A DNA stretch of 64,000 nt, from NCBI GenBank assembly GCA_905116865.2, contig CAJHNH020001090.1:372001-436000 (forward strand), in the 5' to 3' direction. The notes below the pieces were generated by a model. That model did no database searches and had not been told where the DNA came from. It worked only from the letters and a program-made list of their open reading frames with translations. Origin of the DNA: Candidula unifasciata (Eukaryota > Mollusca > Gastropoda > Stylommatophora > Geomitridae). The position numbers and the translations under genes are program-made. Below, piece after piece: positions 23,310-36,145 of the stretch; the stretch's first letter is position 1, and every line of letters begins with the position of its first letter.

Positions 23310-23475
23310 AAAACAGCAACACTCAACATCATCAGTTCTCGTTGTGCCTAATGGCACATAAGGCTTCAGAGAGGACTTTCCATGCTTTTCTGTCCTGTGC
23401 AATCTTCAGTGCAGTTTTCCATGTCAAAGATGCCGCACTCAGGTCTACTAGAGCCGGGTGCATTTTACTTTCCGA
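23310..23475 (-). mobile_element. LINE/SINE 3' end relic
   Basis: CATCATCAGTTCTCGTTGTG and the following ATGGCACATAAGGC recur at about 43038 (short) and resemble segments at 43950 and 57280. The (ATC)n start suggests a minus-strand element with a (GAT)n tail. Confidence 0.45.
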
Positions 23476-23623
23476 GAACACTCAACATGGTGATGTAATA
23501 ACTCATTCACAACTGCTCCACTTTAGCTATGCCTCATTCCCTCTTGAAAAGTGGCATTCAGTAACAAATGAGTATCAGTTAGTAACAATAATGGAAACAG
23601 TATTAAAAACAAAAACTACTCAC

Positions 23624-23792
23624 AATTTTCTTCTCTTGTACCATCTTCTCTGCCTCCTCTTTTCTGCGCTTCTCTTCTGCCTCAATGGCTTTCTCCAATC
23701 TCTCCCGCTCTGCCTTTCTTGCCACCTCAGCCTCTTCCTCTAATCTTCTATCTTCTTCCTCTTCCCTTAGTATTCTTTCCTCATCCGCCAAC
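23624..23792 (-). CDS. MAP7: MAP7 exon G: MAP7-domain coiled coil
   Basis: Acceptor TTTTTTGATTAG. The first base completes Arg with exon F. 56 residues follow, from LADEERILREEEEDRR to EEAEKMVQEKKI, then donor GTGAGT in phase 0. It is wholly charged alpha-helix with no breaks, consistent with the middle of the MAP7 domain. Confidence 0.9.
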
Positions 23793-23879
23793 CTAATCAA
23801 AAAAGGAAAAAATACACTGTGTTGTCAGAATAATGCTCATGCATCTTAATACTGAATACATTAAATGCGCAAAACAGAA

Positions 23880-24110
23880 CCCCGGGATCTGGTCGACGCT
23901 CAAAACTCAGAGGAAAGGCAAGACGAACATACAACCAGGCTGGTACTGGTGCTATGGGAGTTGGAAGTCTTCACAGACTACCGGACGTAGCTCTTACACG
24001 ATTGTCCCGAGTGCTGTGATGTTGGTTATTGAAACTTAACTGTGGATGAATGGAATGGATGCAGATTCTGTCACGACCTTGAGACTGTGAAATGTTCTTG
24101 GAAACTACCC
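23880..24110 (+). pseudogene. Tail of the RNase H LINE family
   Basis: One frame gives RRSKLRGKARRTYNQAGTGA and, in another frame, CPECCDVG, matching the minus-strand relic at 63305-63529 (RCSRLRGKARRTFNQNATGT, CPECCDVG). So a C-terminal fragment of this family lies inside MAP7 intron F-G. Confidence 0.6.
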
Positions 24111-24244
24111 GGCAAGGCTAGCCTTTATGCTCCTTTGCCCAACCTACACCCACCCACACGCACAACACTGCAGCTGTTACTGACAGGCACAAAGCAAATT
24201 CTGCTTATAAAAATGATTCCTGAAGATCATATGCCAAATGTGTG

Positions 24245-24940
24245 AAATATACCTTTTTATTTTCAAAACTATCAACTTATTACAGGCAGTCGTAACTATG
24301 AAATTTATAAGAACATAATTAGTAATTCTGCATCTTCGGATGAAACAACAGCTCTCCTCTTATTTCTCATGCACAGGGAATGAATTTATCAGTTTAAGCA
24401 AAACATATGTTTACCTGTCATCAGAGAAACTTTACAACAGCATGGTGTGACTATGGCTAGAGCGGCCAGAAGTGGAAGAAGCAGCCCCCCCCCACCTTCT
24501 CGAGCTTTCAAAATGACGGCTAGCGGCCGTGTTATTTTTGATGCTGTGAATTCCCTCGAATTGTCCTTTACCAAGGTCTGCTATTTTGTGCACACTTTCA
24601 TCGCAGGCTACTATGTGTTGTTCGTGGCACCCGCCTGTCCTGTGGATGTGCTATGATGCTGCAGGATATGACCCATATAATTGGCAGCCTCGACAAAGCT
24701 GTTTTTTGCAATTTTGTGATCGTGGTGGCACACTGTCCCGGCAAACAGAATCTCATCAGCAGGGATCTGCAACTGTCTAGAGAGTAAACTCTACTAAAGC
24801 TGTTCCCACAAACAAAATGTGTAAAACTTTTTTTTTAAGGAGGGGGGAGGGGAGGAATCAAGACATATGTTTAACTCAACTGCCGTATCTCCCTTTACAT
24901 CCAAAGTGGTAAAAGGAAGTGAAGAAGAAGAAGAAATGCT
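24245..24940. other. MAP7 intron, nothing firmly recognised
   Basis: A short unique GC-rich patch (24455-24540) with AGCGGCC motifs and a C-run is embedded in AT-rich sequence. No exon-like frame with splice sites was found. Confidence 0.4.
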
Positions 24941-24943
24941 TAC

Positions 24944-25428
24944 CTGGCCTCCTCTTGCCGCCTTCGCTCTTCTTCAGCCTCCTTTTCAACTCTCTCTCTA
25001 GCCTGTCTCCGTTTCTCAGCAAGACGAGCCTTGTACTCTTCTGCAGTTATGTCTTGTGCAGACCCTCCAGAGCTACGGGAAGTTGTCCCATCTTCTATGA
25101 TGGAGGTAACCAATGACTGCGAGGGTGTGGTGCTTGTACTGGACACAGTAGGTGCTGGAGTGGGCGTAGAATCGACAGGTCCTGGTGGTGGAGAGGTTGC
25201 TGTGGGAGGCGGGGTCACATGTGGCACCGGAGTACTGGGTTTATCACCTCCCTTACGACCCGGAGATGGTATCCTGGCTGCAGGTTTCTCAGCTTCCTTC
25301 CTGCCAGGCGAAACAGACCTGCCAGCTGCAGCTGATGATGGAGCACGGTGAGTGTCTTTAGGCAGGGCATGCTTAGGGGTTGATTCCTTGGCATGTGATG
25401 CAGACGGCTTTTCTCGTACTATTGACCT
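24944..25428 (-). CDS. MAP7: MAP7 exon F: Pro/Ser/Thr linker and start of MAP7 domain
   Basis: The acceptor CATTCGATAG is followed by 161 complete codons plus two bases before donor GTAAGC. The first half is basic with repeated SPGRK (SVSPGRKEAEKP and IPSPGRKGGDKP). A Pro/Thr-rich tract follows. The end is AEEYKARLAEKRRQARERVE then KEAEEERRRQEEA, the opening of the conserved MAP7 domain that binds kinesin-1 in characterised members. Confidence 0.9.
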
Positions 25429-25639
25429 CTATCGAATGAGAAACAATACTGAATCTTTCTACCTGATATTTTTAAAACAGTCATAATAAAGCAAGAAGAA
25501 GTTATGTAAATGTTTCAAAAGCTATCTTTTAAGAGGTAGTTCTCTACAATAACTGCAAGTTTGGGTGTAGGAAACTATGATAGTTACATACCACATGTAA
25601 TTACTGCTGTCTCCAAGCCTGTGAGTTACAAATATAAGT

Positions 25640-25935
25640 TTTCCTCCTTCTTCCAATTATCCCTCATTACAGCAAAGGCCCTCAACTCTTCCTCTTTGTG
25701 TTCAGGAGCTGTGAACTCAGGAAGAAAGTTCTGGTTGTTCGTCCACTTCTGGACTTTGGTCTCATTCTAGAACTTGAATTTTGTATGCACATTCGTTTTA
25801 CAGATCTGGATTATTTGCATGCAGACTGTTGATTTTCACCTCTCAGGCAGATGCACTTTGACTTTGAAGTAAACCCCTTAATTAGACGCCTTTTATAATT
25901 ATTAAGGGTCAGTGGGTCTATTATTATTTTGGAAA
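25640..25935 (-). mobile_element. SINE family S1 copy
   Basis: It contains GTTCTGGTTGTTCGTCCACT, TTACAGATCTGG, GCAGACTGTTG and CTCAGGCAGATGCACTTTGA, shared with eight other copies in the window. The (TTC)-rich left end implies a (GAA)n tail on the minus strand. Confidence 0.7.
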
Positions 25936-26029
25936 GGTATAGGTGGGACATAGCACACCCACAAAAAGGTTTGGAAAAATTGATTTACATCATCTAAAAC
26001 AAACAACTGTACAAGCCGATAAGCAGCAG

Positions 26030-26398
26030 CTAAGCTCCAGCTATGTAAGCAAATGAAATGAACACCCATACATGTCAATGTAAGCAAGTACAACGAACAC
26101 CCATACATGTAAATGTAAGCAAGTGAAATGAGCACCCATTCATGTCAATGTAAGCAAGTGAAATGAGCATCCATACATGTCAATGTAAGCAAGTGAAACG
26201 AACACCCATACATGTCAATGTAAGCAAGTGAAACAAACATCCATACATGTCAATGTAAGCAAGTGAAACAAACATCCATACATGTCAATGTAAGCAAGTG
26301 AAACAAACACCCATACATGTCAATGTAAGCAAGTGAAACAAACATCCATACATGTCAATGTAATCAAGTGAAACAAACATCCATACATGTCAATAAAT
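26030..26398. repeat. 35-bp minisatellite, about 10 copies
   Basis: Unit AAGCAAGTGAAACAAACATC plus CATACATGTCAATGT, with CCC and GAG variants. It lies in the MAP7 intron E-F. Confidence 0.93.
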
Positions 26399-26930
26399 AA
26401 TTCCATGTTGTTATGATTAAATAAACATTCTGTAATGCGATCAATGGAAATTACAGGTTTGTATGCTGTCAAAACAATTATCAAGAACCGAAAATATTAT
26501 TTTTCCTATGATTTTTGGGTACTTTAATTTGGGCTCACCCCAAACAGGGAACACCCTGGAATCTCTGAGAAAGTCCAATTTTACATTTAGAACCGTAATA
26601 CCCCTATAATACTGGACTTTCCTAGGGATACTCGTCACAAAGATTCACATATGAGACCATAATAGAACAATCAGGACATAACTCTTTTACTAAGAACATG
26701 CAAATAATGTATGTTTTCCATAGAAGAAAGCAGGGTAAGAGGTTAAAAGCAGAAAGGTTGAAGTGATTATCAGGAAAACCTTTCAGGAATATAAACTAAA
26801 GCAAAAGTAACTGTAAGCATGTTAATAATTAGTAAATTAGTTTCCATAAAACGTTAAATATAACAAACCAACCAACATGCTCTGAGCAGTAAATTAAGAG
26901 TAACTTCTAGTTACAAACTAAAGTGGGGTG

Positions 26931-26963
<33 letters not shown>

Positions 26964-27178
26964 GGGGGGGTGTAAAACAAATATATGGACTGGAAGAATT
27001 TACATACATCATTGTTCAAATCAAAGCAAGTCCTAGAATGCTGCAGATTTATCATTCTTTGCAAAAATAAGGATACCTTGATTAGATTAATAACTCTCAG
27101 ATACCAAGCAATGCATCATATCTTGATTGTGTTTTCTTCTATTGCAGACAACTATTGCATTCGCTCATTGTGTATTGT
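26399..27178. other. MAP7 intron, nothing recognised
   Basis: AT-rich sequence with a (GT)n-G run at about 26935-26970. No coding signal. Confidence 0.5.
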
Positions 27179-27320
27179 CAGTTCTTCTTCTTCTTCGTCT
27201 ACATTCACCCTTAAAGGGGCAGCTCGCACATTCAGTTGTAGCTCACAGCTAGGCTGTGTTGTTGATTCCTTTCAGCACAAAACACACCTGATTTCAATGA
27301 AACCTGACATACTTGTCAGG
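27179..27320 (-). mobile_element. SINE family S2 copy
   Basis: It starts with TTCTTCTTCTTCTTC and contains CACCCTTAAAGGGGCAG and CACAGCTAGGCTG, then ACCTGATTTCAATGAAACC, the S2 order. Confidence 0.55.
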
Positions 27321-27354
27321 AAGTAGCTGGCCTTTTCTTTTTCCTCCTGAAATG

Positions 27355-27520
27355 TGACCTTGGCTCTCAGGTCGACCCAGCCTACAATCGGTACCAGGTA
27401 AATTTCTGGGAAGTAAAGGTGGCCGGCATGATGTTGACCACGTCATCTGGCAAGTGCTGATCGGCCTATAAAAACATGTGTCTAGCATCATATGCCCGTA
27501 GGCTATGTTTACTTTTGTCA
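27355..27520 (+). mobile_element. SINE family S3 copy, inverted
   Basis: The reverse complement of this stretch reads GGTCAACATCATGCCGGC, CCTTTACTTCCCAG and CTGGGTCGACCTGAG, as in the other S3 copies, so the orientation is opposite to them. Confidence 0.6.
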
Positions 27521-27544
27521 TTTTTTAACAACAGATTTTCATCT

Positions 27545-27765
27545 CAGTGTTCAGCAGCTGTGAACTTGTCCAATGCAGGACTTGGAGCTTGTTCTAGAAC
27601 TTGAGTTTTAGTGCACACCTGTCCTAAGGACCAGGTTTATTTGTATGCAGACTGTTGGTTCCTTGCCTCTCGAGCAGATGCACTGCAACTTCAAAAGAAA
27701 CACCCATAATAAGTCATCTTTTCTCCTTCTATGATGTGCTTGTTCAAGAGGTAGCCCTCGGATCC
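27545..27765 (-). mobile_element. SINE family S1 copy (diverged)
   Basis: TTCTAGAACTTGAGTTTTAG, ATTTGTATGCAGACTGTTGG, CTCGAGCAGATGCACTGCA and GTGCTTGTTCAAGAGGTAG follow the S1 order, with an altered left part. Confidence 0.55.
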
Positions 27766-29759
27766 CACCCGAGGAAGAAGGCAGATAAGGACACCTCTGG
27801 TAAAAAATGTCACAAACAATAACAGCCTGAAGATTTTAAAAAACTCCCTAGGACAGATAAAGTTAAAGTAACAATGCCTAGGAGAGAAAATGGTGTTAAC
27901 ACAGAAAGTGACCGAAGAAAACCCCCATTAGTACAAGCATTATGTATTATCTTAGAGTATTCAGAATATCTGTATGAGTTATGAGCTGCGGGATCAATCT
28001 TTCTTAACACTGCCATTGTACACACAGTTTCACCCTAACGATTACCTACTGTTAATACAAATGTTGTGTTTGTATTATGTTTTTGCTAGGTTACTATTCA
28101 TGCTCTATATTCCAGATTTCTATTATTAGTGCACTGAAACTTATTCATGATCTATGTTCATGATTGCTATGAGTAGTGCAGTCATATTTACTCAAATGTT
28201 TCCATTTTCTGTTTAAAATCTCTTTTCACTGGTTACTGCCAGGCAGGAAACCTACTCAAATTTTCCTCATCTTCTTCATCGCACTTTATCCAAGCGACAT
28301 TAATACATAGTACCTGTTGACAGTTGTTTGTGCCTTTCGGCCAATGCATCCAACTCCTCTAGGAATTTGTTTTCCTAATTAGCCTTTCCAGTTGGTTTCC
28401 CAGGGCACTCAGAGGCATTTTCCAGCGGTTTCAACGACCCCTGATCCAAAGATCTTGTCCCTATTCACCTTCGATGTTTGAGATTTATTTGCAGCGACGT
28501 TTCTTTACATTCAAGACTTTTGCAGTGATTAGTGTAGTGTAACTTACTCTCACTTTCAGTTTTTAAAGATTTTTTTTTGTCGGTAACTTCTTCTTCTTGC
28601 CTGGAAACTACAGTTTGATACTTATGATTTGAATATGTAAAATATTTTAAACACAATTTAAAAATAACAAAATTCGCCTGATACTACCAACTCTGGTATG
28701 AAATATCAAAATACGACATCTGATGGTATTATTTCTGATTCACAAACAATCAAAACAATATTTGATATTTCTGGCTGGCTCAGATTTGTGAAATATTGAA
28801 ACAGCATATGCACACTATTTTTGAGATGTGTGCAGTGTCAAAAAACTACATGTGCTTAGTTTGTAAGAATGGCAATGTTTAATGAATGAGGATGCCAACA
28901 GCCAAGGGGGGAAACCCAAAGGCAAACCTTTCTCAGCATATCCAGACTGGTGGTGGAGTGGGCTTTCTGCTGGGAAAGTTTCTGTGTCTTCAGTGACAAA
29001 AATAAGCCAATCAATCAAATTAAAACATCAGCAAAATGCTGGAGGCTTTAACATTTGTGCTAGAAATGTGTGAATATATACAAAATATAGGTATGGGGAC
29101 AGATATGACTACCTATGCAATACGGCAGGGAATAGAAAAAGGAGGAGGAGGAAGAGGAGAAGAAGGAGGAGGAGGAGAAAAAGAAGATTTAGGTTTGGCT
29201 TTGGTTTAGGTTTAAACAACGGATCAACATTATGGCAGAAGGGTAGTAACTCATTAGTACTCTGTTCTACTTCTAACTCAAGCCCGAGTTCAAAGAATCT
29301 TAGCACAGTGCACGACCTCTGTAGCACCGCTGAGGATCCTGAAATACTTTGGGTAGATTTTTAAATCCACACATTTTGCCTTAGCAGCGCCGCTAGGTTA
29401 CTCTTTTCTATTTCCAACTGCCAAGACATTTTTTAAAGTGCGCAACAATACACATGGGCGTCTGATCTTACTACTTAGAGACAAGGGTAAGATACCAGAA
29501 GAAGAAAAAAGAAGACAGGGGGGGGGGGGGGGGGGCACAATGTAAAAAACGTGCACAGGTTTCGGATAGTTAGCAACAACATAAACAATTAAATTAACAA
29601 ACAGTTCAGCAAAGAAAACATATTTACAGATTACCAGTTTACATAAATAATACTATTAATTAGTAAAATATCAATTTTTTACTAAACTGAGCTAAAACAT
29701 CTTATTATACTTCTGCTGATAATTAAAAGCATAAACATCACTAAATGTGTGTAATTTCC
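27766..29759. other. MAP7 intron, mostly unique AT-rich sequence
   Basis: It contains a purine-rich GGA repeat (29130-29185) and a G homopolymer (about 29518-29536). Short reading frames on both strands have no recognisable product. Confidence 0.5.
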
Positions 29760-29764
29760 TATGT

Positions 29765-29930
<166 letters not shown>

Positions 29931-30589
29931 ATGTGTGCTTGAGTATGTTGTGTGTGTAGTGCTCATATATAATTATTTACTCAAGCAATTTTTTCTTTCA
30001 GAGAGAAAATAGACCAGTAAAGGATTAAAAGCTACATATTCTATTATGATATAAATCATTTATGGAAGAAAAGAATTGTAATTCTCAACTGTGGAAATGT
30101 GATGCACAATCAAAAATACAACCATGCACAAATATACTAGTGTGTGCTAACTATGGACAAGAACACAAGTGTACATCTGGCTGTTTTGTGCAGCAGAATG
30201 AATAGCTGCTTCCATGCATGTCACAAGATGCAACCATCACAGTGCACACAGATACATGATTTCCTCCAGTATAAAATACTTTTTTTTTTTTTTTTACAAA
30301 TATATAGGGTCTAAAAACTGTGTGCGTCTTATACACTGGTAGTAGATTTTACCCAATGATTTTTCAGAAAATATGCCATACTGGGCCTCTTGCACAATTA
30401 GAGAAGGGGATTTCAGGACTACTTCTACTTCTTCTTTTTATCACTTGAAATAGATTATCTACATCTGTAATGTTATCTCTAGTATGAACTTCACTGTCTG
30501 TTGTAATTCACTTAGTGACCCGTAACGTTTGGCTTGCACTGGTGTTTCTCTTGGCGAAAAGTTTTGCTCACGACTACTGTTGTCATAGA

Positions 30590-30892
30590 ATTCGTCTTCT
30601 TCTTCATCTTTTTCTTCGCGTTCACCAGCTGTAAACTGTGGCGGAAAGTTCTGGTTGTTCATCCACTTTTCGACTGCAGTCCTGTTCCAGAACCTGAGTG
30701 TTGCATGTGCATCCATTTTACAGATCTGACTCATTTGTATGCAGACTGCTGGTTCCTTGTCTCTCAGGCAGATGCACTCCAACTTCAAAGGAAGGTCCCA
30801 ATTAGTTGATTCTTACGACAGGCTTTTGAGTAGGCAGTGGGTCTATTCTTGTTTTCCCTATAATAGGACCCTGGGACTCACACGGGGTGTCA
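30590..30892 (-). mobile_element. SINE family S1 copy (best preserved)
   Basis: It starts CTTCTTCTTCATC, then GTTCACCAGCTGTAAACTG, GTTCTGGTTGTTCATCCACT, TTACAGATCTGAC, GCAGATGCACTCC, TTAGTTGATTCTTACGACA, and ends with GTGGGTCTATTCTTGTTTTC and CACACGGGG. It serves as a practical reference copy of about 300 bp. Confidence 0.72.
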
Positions 30893-32550
30893 TAGAATTG
30901 ATTTAATCTGCTTCTTCTCAGAAGCTATACTGTGAACCTTTCTGTATTTGGTTTCTCTTTTCTTCCTATTCTCTTCCTCATTTCCTCTCCATCATACAAC
31001 ACACTTTAAAGTATCCAGTTACCAAGAATCCAGCTACCTTCAAAACTACTAGAATAGGGTATAGACAACTAAGTGAATAACGACAGGAAAAAAAAGAGGC
31101 AAAATTCAAGCAGGTAAGCAAAATTCTGTGTGATAATTTCACGATTCCCACACACTATTATGAGTCTATACATGTATATGAATTTTGGTGGCAAAGTCAT
31201 CAGTGTTTTTGCAGACTATACCCCCAGTACTGGCAGGGTCCTCTCTCCCCCAGTAATATATCTCTAAAACAAAAATATGTGAATCATGGACAATAAGTTG
31301 ATTAGTGACCATTTACATTTCAAATCTGCAAATGTATACTTTTACAGACGAATGATAACATCACGGATAGATAAATATGTAATGAAGGATGTTTTCAAAG
31401 AAATTAACTAATGAACAAAACTAAATATCCACATCAAAAGGTGACAATCTACATTTTTTGGTGACATCATGAGAAGGAGAAAACTGGAATAAATCGTGAC
31501 GGTGGGAAAGTTGGAGGGGAAAAGAGGTAGAAGGAGACCAAGAGAGAAGATGCTGGACAGTTTGACATCATGGCACAGACAAATAATCTGTATCAGAAAT
31601 GACCGAAAATAAACAGGACAAAACTGTGTTAATATATATGGTTAACAAAGCCATGTGGCACAGGCTATAAGAAGAAGAGAAGACAAATCAAATTCTGCCT
31701 CTTATTTTTGTAAGGTACTTTGGACTTGTCAGAAGGGGTAAACTTATATTTGATGACAACAGGCCAACTTGATGAACAAGAGCAAGGGGAAGAGAGTGAG
31801 ATAAATACCAGGTTGGCTTGGGCAGGACAAGAACACTGGCCTGATCTGTAATTCTGGAACCATGACCGCACTGATAACCACAGATAACATTTTTGTGATA
31901 GCAAATTAAGATGATGTTAGTTTTGTGATATCAATATTTTCTGTTATCGCTAATGATTATCTTTTTATCTGTGTGATAACTATCAATTTTTTTAAATAAT
32001 GTAATTTTATTTTTGTGACAAATATCATCTAATGCTTGGTTATTTTTGTGATTAATTTTTTTTTTAAATATTGATTTTTTTTATATTGATGTAATATTAT
32101 TTTTGTGATACATATAATCTATGTTATTCACATGCTAGTTAATGTGACCTTACTTCTAATATACCTACAGTGATGGTATTTTCGGATCAGTAATGTAACA
32201 GTGGGCCCTATCTAGATGCTGTCAGCATGCCCAATGACCTGTATAAGAAAACTGATTATTTTTTCATTAAACAAACACAAGCTTTTCAAAGTCCAGCCCA
32301 AACCATTCTAGGGAAGAGAAGCATCAAACCCAAGAGTTTCTCAAACCTTTCTGGTACATTAACAACTGTTTTTTTTTACAAAACATGACAACTTTGCTTT
32401 TCTATATTTACAGTTATACCTTTTACAAATGTGTAACTCAGCACTAATTACTGAAAACTTGCAGTAAAGTTCATAACTCAGTAATGAACATCATAGCTCA
32501 GGAACATCCCTGTGTATGTTGCAGGCCTCCATTACCCAAAGGATTGGGGG
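30893..32550. other. MAP7 intron with a LINE tail relic
   Basis: At about 31460-31680 the plus strand reads, with stops, GDIMRRRKLE, VGKLEGKRGRRRPREKMLDS and LTSWHRQI, the C-terminal tail of a LINE RT related to the minus-strand relic at 56745-57110. The rest (31900-32550) is AT-rich with runs of TTTTTGTGATA-like imperfect repeats and no gene. Confidence 0.5.
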
Positions 32551-32554
32551 GTGG

Positions 32555-32835
32555 GGGGGGAGGTGTGTGGGGGTGGAGGGAGGTGTGGGGAGACAGACCC
32601 ACTGATCTCTAACAAGCCCATCGTAAAAGTCAACTAATTAGGCGTATTTCCTTCAAAGTTGAAGTGCATTTGCCTGACAGGCAAGGAACCAACAGTACAC
32701 ATACAAATAAGCCAGATCTGTCAAACATATGCAAACAAAACTCAAGTGCTGGAAACAAGACTAAAGTCCAGAAGTGGAAAACAACCAGAACTTTCTGCCA
32801 GATTTTAAAGTTGGTGAATATGAAGAACCAGAAGA
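32555..32835 (+). mobile_element. SINE family S1 copy
   Basis: The reverse orientation of S1: CAGACCCACTGATCTCTAAC, AAGTTGAAGTGCATTTGCC, CCAGATCTGTCAAACATATG and AAGTCCAGAAGTGG. The left side follows a G-rich tract at 32548-32590. Confidence 0.65.
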
Positions 32836-33264
32836 TGAAGCCGTGGGAAAAAATAAAAAGTTTCAGATTAAAAAAAAGAAAATTAAAACACCATTATGAT
32901 GAATCTATGCTGAATCTTTAACTAAAAAGAAATTAGGTGTTAGAAGGGATATCCAAAACCAACAAAAAAACTTTAAAAGAAAAATGGTGGGGCTAGAGTT
33001 AATATTTTTTTTAACTATGAAAACTGTTAGATTAAAAAAAAAAATTTTTTTAAACAAAAGCTATGCATCCTTAACTGTTAGCCCAGATCCTCAATTATAA
33101 ATATATATTTTTAAAAGCGTCTGATTAACTGACACACAGAAATAGTTAACAAAAGTGACAAGAATTATCGTAAAAGGAAAATGTCAATACCTATGACAGT
33201 CAGGGTATCGAAGAAATAATTAGAAAAGGCTGATAAAAGAAGTACACCACTGTAAGAAGAAGAC

Positions 33265-33485
33265 AACGCTGGGTGGGTTCAGGACCCTTTGGGATGGGGG
33301 TGGGAGGGGGGGGGGAAGACTCACTGCTCCCTAACAAGCAAGTAGTTGAAAAAAAAAAAGGAATTGGTAGTTTGCTAAATCTGGATGTGTTGGGCCGAAA
33401 GAGCAGACATTCCAGCCTATTTATGAGCCGAACACACAACATACGAACCCTCCTTTTAAGGGAGAACATAGAAGAAGTTTGAGGA
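33265..33485 (+). mobile_element. SINE family S2 copy
   Basis: ACTCACTGCTCCCTAACAAGC, GTTGGGCCGAAAGAGCAGA, CATTCCAGCCTA, CCTCCTTTTAAGGG and AGAAGAAG occur in S2 order. It carries the head segment shared with family S1. Confidence 0.6.
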
Positions 33486-33574
33486 GGATGAAAAGAAGGA
33501 GAAAGAGACACAGTGTACAAGAGATGCACTTGAGAAAATACGGACTAATGGAAAGATCAGCAGTAGAAAAGACA

Positions 33575-33776
33575 GAGAAATGATCCTGGATAGTCTAAGA
33601 CGAAATAATCCTGGATGGTCTAAGACAAAGAAATGATCCTGAATGGTCTAAGACAAAGAAATGATCCTGGATGGTCTAAGACAGAACAATGATCCTGGAT
33701 AGTCTAAGACAGAGAAATGACCCTGGATGGTCTAAGACAAATGATCCTGGACGGTCTAAGACAGAAAAATAATATT
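33575..33776. repeat. 28-bp repeat, about 7 copies
   Basis: Unit GATCCTGGATGGTCTAAGAC plus AAAGAAAT, with indels. It runs directly into a G homopolymer tract. Confidence 0.85.
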
Positions 33777-33779
33777 GGA

Positions 33780-33780
33780 T

Positions 33781-33818
<38 letters not shown>

Positions 33819-33828
33819 GGGGGGGGGT

Positions 33829-33862
<34 letters not shown>
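33780..33862. repeat. 83-bp G tract
   Basis: Essentially all G with two T interruptions. The length in the assembly is unreliable for such tracts. Confidence 0.95.
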
Positions 33863-33863
<1 letters not shown>

Positions 33864-35000
33864 GAAATCAAGGACCCCTTAAATTGGTTTAAGGGAAAGA
33901 CTAATATAAATACTGAAGCTCTATGAAATCTAAGAGTTATCTACACTTGTTTTGATTTTCCTAACCTACAAAATGTCAATAAAAATTAGGCAAGAGTTCC
34001 TGACCTTTGTTCAAAACTACTGCCTTTACAAATTTAATTCAAAATAAAAAAACTAAGCAAGAGAGATTAACTCTTGTTGCAAACAGGTTTGAGAAACTCT
34101 GAGAAAGGAGAAACAAGCAATCAAATGGCAATAACCTCAATAACTCCATCCTGATCTTTGTCATCAGCAAACTGAACCTGAAATTTGTGTTATGTCAAGT
34201 TAAAACACACTAGCCAGTTCTGATATATATATATATTCAATTGTACTAACCGTATCCGCACTGCCACAGTGGCAGCATGCTGATTCTTCTTCTTCTGCAT
34301 TTATTTTTAAAAAGCACTTTGTTTTGTGGTTTACAACTAGGCTGCAATATATGTACCTTGTGGCCAACCACTTCTAATTTCATAAATATCTGAATTAGTC
34401 GTCATTCGCATCATTTTGGTTGTTGGGCGGAGGCTTGTTCAGGCTGCATGACTAGACTTATGCAGTCACCAGAAACTGTGCAGACTGGTATTTTTATTGT
34501 TGCACCTGACACATTTTTTTTTTTAAAACCACATCCCCGACTGGGGATCACTTCCAAGTCTCCCGCATAAGAGTTCAGCGTTCTAACCCTTCAGCCAGCC
34601 GCTCCTCTTCAGTATACACAAACATTTTAACAGTTTCAAATCCTATCTTCAGCTTATACAGAAACTGCTTGCTTATTTGTTTGGGTGTAAATAAATGTAG
34701 TCAGCATTTATCTTTAATGCATCCCAGTGTATACACTTGGGGACATGTCTTAACTAAAAAAACAAGAATCACAGCATGTACAAGTGACAACAAAGATGCA
34801 CAAGCAGTGAGCTGACAACACTAACTCTGCAGAAAGGAACAGACTTAAAGAACAAATTGAAACTGGATTTAACAACATCAGTTTTACAAAGCCAGCGGTA
34901 CAATATTTATGCACATCTTATACTAAACTACAGTGTATAAGGATAGCAATACATTAAAAATAAATTGCGCGTGGGCAGACACACACATACATACACACAC
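33863..35000. other. MAP7 intron; S2 fragment and tRNA-like stretch
   Basis: At 34285-34400, TTCTTCTTCTTCTGCATT with TGGTTTACAACTAGGCTGCA is an S2 fragment (minus). At about 34530-34605 the minus strand reads GGCTGAAGGGTTAGAACGC, then a GATCCCCAGTCGGGGA stem, tRNA-like but with a poor box B. The remainder is unique. Confidence 0.45.
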
Positions 35001-35010
35001 AGAGAGAGAA

Positions 35011-35101
<91 letters not shown>

Positions 35102-35122
35102 GACAGAGAGAGAGAGAGAGTG
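35001..35122. repeat. (GA)n microsatellite
   Basis: About 120 bp of GA with CA interruptions, preceded by (CA)n. Confidence 0.95.
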
Positions 35123-35439
35123 GGAGGGGGGGGGTGTCTTAATGTATAAATTTTGAATTATTTATATAATCTATACACGCTTCAATTTACAGATTTTTTT
35201 TTTTTAAGGTACATATTAAATGAAGTAATGGCTTGAGGAGGCATAAGCTTTGAGAAAGTTAATCTAAAAGAGGAACTGGAAGTGTGGGAGCATAGCTCAA
35301 GTTCAAAGAGATTTTAGAAAGTGTCACAAGACCAATTTGTCTAAAAGACCAGAATTGTCGACCAGCCTCATACACTTATAAAACTTAAATACATTTTAAT
35401 AAACATGCATTTCTTCTTCTTCCTCTTTTTTCCATCATT

Positions 35440-36145
35440 TGTCTGTCCAAAAGTACAGTGAAGATCAAAATCTGTTCTTGAATTTAAAGAAAACGAAAAT
35501 AATGTCCACAGATAAAACTGGCTGTCACCCAAAAATAATAAACAATGAAGAAATTGAAAATGTCACAAACTTTGGCTCTATAATAAACAGCAATGGAGAC
35601 TGTTCGATATAAATTAAAAGGAGGATGGCCATAGCAATGCAAAGATTCAACAGCCTTAAAAGTCTATGGTTAAGCACCAGCAAGGAGATAAAAATTAGAA
35701 TTTTGAGAGCATACATCTTCCCTGTGGCTACATACGGATGTGAGTCGTGGACTATCTCTCAGTCCTGAAGAAAGAGAATAGGGGCTTTTGAGCTGAAATG
35801 CTATAGAAAGATTCTCAGAATATCCTGGACAAAGAAGATGAGAAATATTGACGTCTTAAAAGATCTGAACATCAAGGAAGATTGGCTAATAAACAGCATC
35901 CTTTCTCGAAAGCTTAAATATTTTGGTCATATCAAGCGCCACGACGGATTAAAAAAATTATAGCAGAAGGCACGATACCAGGATGGAGCGGCAGGGGCCA
36001 ACTGACACAAAGATGGGCACAGGATATAAGTGACTCCTTGAGTGTGAAAGTACATGAGGTGGGAGAACTGGTGAAAGAACGAGTTTCTTTCAGGCAGACT
36101 GTGATGAGAGCGACGTACTGCAAAGGACCTGCTACATGGTGATAG
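35440..36145 (+). pseudogene. LINE reverse transcriptase C-terminal relic (longest)
   Basis: With a few stops and frame changes it reads KIINNEEIENVTNFGSIINS, KRRMAIAMQRFNSLKSLW, IRILRAYIFPVATYGCESWT, FELKCYRKILRISWTKKMRN and LSRKLKYFGHIKRHDG. This is the standard post-catalytic region of a non-LTR RT. The purine-rich tract after 36145 may be its decayed tail. Confidence 0.75.

Noticed and set aside
33717..33926. Gly-rich protein over the G tract
   Set aside because: Homopolymer translation only.
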